A stretch of 7,991 nucleotides of DNA from a bacterium (GTDB lineage: Bacteria > Bacillota_I > Bacilli_A > RFN20 > CAG-826): the NCBI GenBank assembly GCA_019421105.1, contig JAHZFY010000017.1:10012-18002 (forward strand), in the 5' to 3' direction. The position numbers were made by a program, and so were the translations under genes. Below are positions 6,189 to 7,991 of the stretch, one piece after another. Position 1 is the first letter of the stretch. Every line of letters starts with the position of its first letter. Under the pieces are notes generated by a model that saw nothing but the letters and a program-made list of their open reading frames with translations, searched no databases and was not told the origin of the DNA.

Positions 6189-7058
6189 ATGAAACTTGAC
6201 TTTAAACCTTATGTTAGATTAGCGCTTTATCACACTTGGTTATATGGATATGTCGCAGATAGATCCATTTTTGATAGTGAATTTATTTTTATTGATAAAG
6301 GAACCATGAGATTAGAAATCCATGGTGAAAAATACATTCTTAAAGAAGGCGATGTAGTTTATATACCACCGAATGTTCATCATAAAATTACATGGTATAA
6401 AGAAAATTGCAATCAGCCTCATTTTCATTTTGACTTTTTCGAAGATGATTTATCTAAACAAATTAGTGTTTCTATGAAAAGAAAAGAAGATATGTCAGAG
6501 GAAGAAAAAACTCATTTTAGAGAAGATTATTTTAAAAAGAATAATATCTATATACCAACGATAACCCACACTAAAAATCCTAATACATATCGCGAATTAA
6601 TATTTAAGATTATATCTAAATATTCATCTAAAGATCCATTAAAAGAATTAGCTTTAGAAGGATTAGTCAAAGAATTTATCGCTGCAATTATAAGTGAAAA
6701 TATGAATTTCCAAGAAAATGAGCTTGCAGGAACTTTAGAAACTATCAAGTTTTATATGATTGAAAACGTTAGGTCTAATTTAACTTTATTAGATATGGAA
6801 TTAAGAAGCGGTGTTACCAGTTGGACATTGAACCATTTATTTAATGAAGAAACTGGCATGTCACCAAAAAAATATTATGATAGTCTTCGAGTTCATTACG
6901 TTAAAAACTTATTGTTGCACTCTACAATTTCTATTAAAGAAATAGCGTCATTGATGAATTTTGATACTCCTCAAACGCTATCAAGATGGTTTCATAGACT
7001 CACAAAAAGGTATCCTAGTGAGTATCGTCGTGTAAAAAAGGCTAAAAGAAAAGGATAA
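6189..7058 (+). CDS. AraC-family transcriptional regulator with N-terminal cupin domain
   Basis: The 289-residue cytoplasmic protein has the standard two-domain layout. Residues about 10-100 form a cupin ligand-binding domain, with the signature LKEGDVVYIPPNVHHKI (51-67) and a His-rich strand PHFHFDFF (77-84). Residues about 185-285 form the double helix-turn-helix DNA-binding domain. The first HTH lies near 200-226 (LLDMELRSGV to TGMSP). The second is near 248-281 (SIKEIASLMNF, then LSRWFHRLTKRYPSEYRR). In the second helix the usual 'GF.....F.r.FKk..G.sP..yR' is slightly altered (NF, RYPSEYRR) but intact. Length is normal for the family. The gene lies just before a solute-binding lipoprotein gene, the common layout in which an AraC-type sensor of a sugar controls the matching ABC importer. 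The ligand cannot be identified from sequence. It is followed by a terminator at 7090-7116. Confidence 0.9.
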   Translation: MKLDFKPYVRLALYHTWLYGYVADRSIFDSEFIFIDKGTMRLEIHGEKYILKEGDVVYIPPNVHHKITWYKENCNQPHFHFDFFEDDLSKQISVSMKRKEDMSEEEKTHFREDYFKKNNIYIPTITHTKNPNTYRELIFKIISKYSSKDPLKELALEGLVKEFIAAIISENMNFQENELAGTLETIKFYMIENVRSNLTLLDMELRSGVTSWTLNHLFNEETGMSPKKYYDSLRVHYVKNLLLHSTISIKEIASLMNFDTPQTLSRWFHRLTKRYPSEYRRVKKAKRKG

Positions 7059-7089
7059 ACATTTTAATATATTTTGTTGTTTTTAGGCT

Positions 7090-7116
7090 GTTCTAATGTA
7101 TTAGAACTACTTTTTT
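7090..7116 (+). terminator. Intrinsic terminator after the araC-type gene
   Basis: GTTCTAAT (7090-7097) and ATTAGAAC (7100-7107) form a perfect eight-base-pair stem around GT, equivalent to seven pairs with a four-base loop. TAC and six T (7111-7116) follow. It begins about 30 bases after the araC-type stop codon, and separates that transcript from the solute-binding gene. Confidence 0.75.
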
Positions 7117-7135
7117 GTGCTAATATTTGGTTTTG

Positions 7136-7176
7136 TTAGAAAAGTGCATTTACAAAATTTTTGTTATGTTTTCTAA
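7136..7176. repeat. Inverted repeat upstream of the solute-binding gene
   Basis: TTAGAAAA (7136-7143) and TTTTCTAA (7169-7176) are perfect eight-base inverted arms 25 bases apart. They bracket the AAAATTTTTGTTAT copy at 7154-7167. They could form part of the control region of the importer operon. No T-run follows that would make a terminator. Confidence 0.35.
7154..7167 (+). promoter_or_regulatory. Candidate AraC-family operator, copy 2
   Basis: This is an exact second copy of AAAATTTTTGTTAT (first copy 6143-6156). It lies 31 bases before the predicted -10 box (7199-7204), just upstream of where the -35 element should be, which is a usual place for an AraC-family activator to bind. Confidence 0.4.
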
Positions 7177-7198
7177 TTTTTTCATTCTATATATTGAC

Positions 7199-7204
7199 TA
7201 TGAT
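7199..7204 (+). promoter_or_regulatory. Probable -10 box for the solute-binding gene
   Basis: TATGAT matches the -10 consensus at five of six bases. It would start transcription near 7211, leaving room for the ribosome site at 7223. The sequence at the expected -35 position (7176-7181, ATTTTT) is poor, consistent with a promoter that needs an activator. TTGACT at 7194-7199 looks like a -35 but has no -10 at the right distance. Confidence 0.35.
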
Positions 7205-7222
7205 ATGTGGGAAAATGTTTTT

Positions 7223-7228
7223 AGGAGG
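7223..7228 (+). promoter_or_regulatory. Consensus ribosome binding site of the solute-binding gene
   Basis: AGGAGG lies nine bases before the ATG at 7238. This is a full consensus Shine-Dalgarno sequence, showing that the organism uses the standard mechanism and making its absence before the helicase, araC-type and DUF3800 genes noteworthy. Confidence 0.85.
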
Positions 7229-7237
7229 ATTACAACC

Positions 7238-7991
7238 ATGAAATTTAGTAAAGGATTATCAATTCTTTTTATTCTCAGCTCGTTGATGTGCGCCTGCACG
7301 CCACCAGAGGGCATTACAATAGACACTAGTGAAGAGGTCGTTGAAGAAGGAGCCACGGAAGTATCAATGTGGGTAATGGATTTTGAGGAATGGGAGAATC
7401 AAATCAATATCTCACAACGTAAACAAATCAACAAAAATACTGAAGATGGTATTCAAGTATCTCAAAGATATATTTCTTCATTAGATTTTGACGATTTAAT
7501 TAGAAGCGCTTACGAATCTGGAGATGTTCCTGATATTTATATGGTTTCGTATGGAAATATATATAAAGAAGTAAAAGCAGGACGTGCGATAGACATGACA
7601 CAATATTTTGATAGTTGGGGTGATTTAACTGCCAACGCTGTCAGCGGAGTAAAATTCGATGATAAATATTATGCATATCCTATCGTTATGGAACCATCTA
7701 CTATTCTTGCTTACCGCAAAGATTTATTAGATAAATACGCACCAGGATGGAGCGTACCAAAAACTTGGGATGCATTATTATCTTTATCTTCAACTATTAA
7801 ATCTGCAGCGCCAAAAAATGTTTATCCATTTGGAGTTCCTACTGGCGTTGCATTAGCTTGGGGAAGTTGGGGCATGCAATATGCTGCAACTGGTGGTCTA
7901 GCTATCAATGATGAATGGACAGAAAGCCGCATCTTAGAACCAGGATATACACAATTAGCTCAATTATGGGCAGATTTATATAACAATCGTT
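7238..7991 (+). CDS. ABC transporter extracellular solute-binding lipoprotein (family 1), 3' end outside window
   Basis: The reading frame runs open from ATG 7238 to the window edge, giving 251 codons; family members are usually 400-450 residues, so somewhat over half is present. The N-terminus is a lipoprotein signal: two Lys, a hydrophobic stretch (SILFILSSLM, 8-17) and CAC, with C20 as the probable lipidated cysteine (C18 is an alternative). An acidic linker (about 24-41) leads into the mature domain. Typical family-1 sugar-binding features follow. VSMWVMDFEEWE (42-53) is the first strand. SGDVPDIYMVSYGNIYKEVKAGRAIDMT (94-121) is the 'G..PDi.......i....+.g...dlt' block. DDKYYAYPIVMEPSTILAYRKDLLDKY (141-167) and VPKTWDALLSL (173-183) complete the pattern. 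It would capture a sugar or oligosaccharide outside the membrane and deliver it to inner-membrane permeases, probably encoded downstream. Control by the adjacent AraC-family protein is likely. Confidence 0.9.
   Translation, partial: MKFSKGLSILFILSSLMCACTPPEGITIDTSEEVVEEGATEVSMWVMDFEEWENQINISQRKQINKNTEDGIQVSQRYISSLDFDDLIRSAYESGDVPDIYMVSYGNIYKEVKAGRAIDMTQYFDSWGDLTANAVSGVKFDDKYYAYPIVMEPSTILAYRKDLLDKYAPGWSVPKTWDALLSLSSTIKSAAPKNVYPFGVPTGVALAWGSWGMQYAATGGLAINDEWTESRILEPGYTQLAQLWADLYNNR

Noticed and set aside
6548..6748. A 66-codon open frame on the minus strand inside the araC-type gene
   Set aside because: It is antisense to a clear coding region, with no ribosome site or domain.
7205..7228. A carbon-catabolite (cre-like) operator around GAAAATGTTTTT upstream of the solute-binding gene
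   Set aside because: It lacks the central CG and several conserved positions of cre sites; the symmetry is only A/T runs.

Overview
The window comes from a very AT-rich bacterium. Five genes with visible stops all end in TAA, and Trp is read as TGG with no in-frame TGA inside the genes, so the standard bacterial code works. An AT-rich base composition, SigA-type promoters, an AGGAGG ribosome site, a lipoprotein solute-binding protein and an AraC/ABC sugar-type locus point to a low-GC Gram-positive lineage (Bacillota, or a code-11 relative of the Mollicutes). This placement is inferred from composition and gene types only.

Layout. (1) 2-1066 (+): the C-terminal part of an FtsX/MacB-type ABC permease, cut by the window start. 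(2) 1172-1867 (-): a DUF3800 protein. Its roughly 80-nt leader holds a GC-rich structured element in a very AT-rich setting. The leader ends in a strong hairpin plus seven T directly against the start codon, and is driven by a near-consensus promoter at 1957-1985. (3) 1991-2553: an AT-rich divergent intergenic region with two dyads close to the next promoter. (4) 2554-5577 (+): a 1007-residue UPF1/Dna2-type SF1 helicase with a WYL-like N-terminal domain and a C-terminal nuclease-like domain. Thirteen bases downstream is a 160-residue HEPN-like protein (5591-6073). These two form an operon that looks like a candidate defence module. (5) 6189-7058 (+): an AraC-family regulator, then a terminator, then (7238-7991, cut by the window end) the lipoprotein solute-binding subunit of an ABC importer, probably for a sugar.

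How it fits together. The AraC regulator and the solute-binding protein look like a sugar-uptake locus. A 14-base sequence, AAAATTTTTGTTAT, occurs upstream of both and is a candidate operator for the regulator. Between the permease and this locus, 1067-6188 reads as an accessory island with two units. One is the DUF3800 gene with its structured leader RNA. The other is the helicase-nuclease plus HEPN pair. The helicase and araC genes lack a Shine-Dalgarno sequence and have -10 boxes 7-8 bases from the ATG, so both may be leaderless. The HEPN-like and solute-binding genes have normal ribosome sites.
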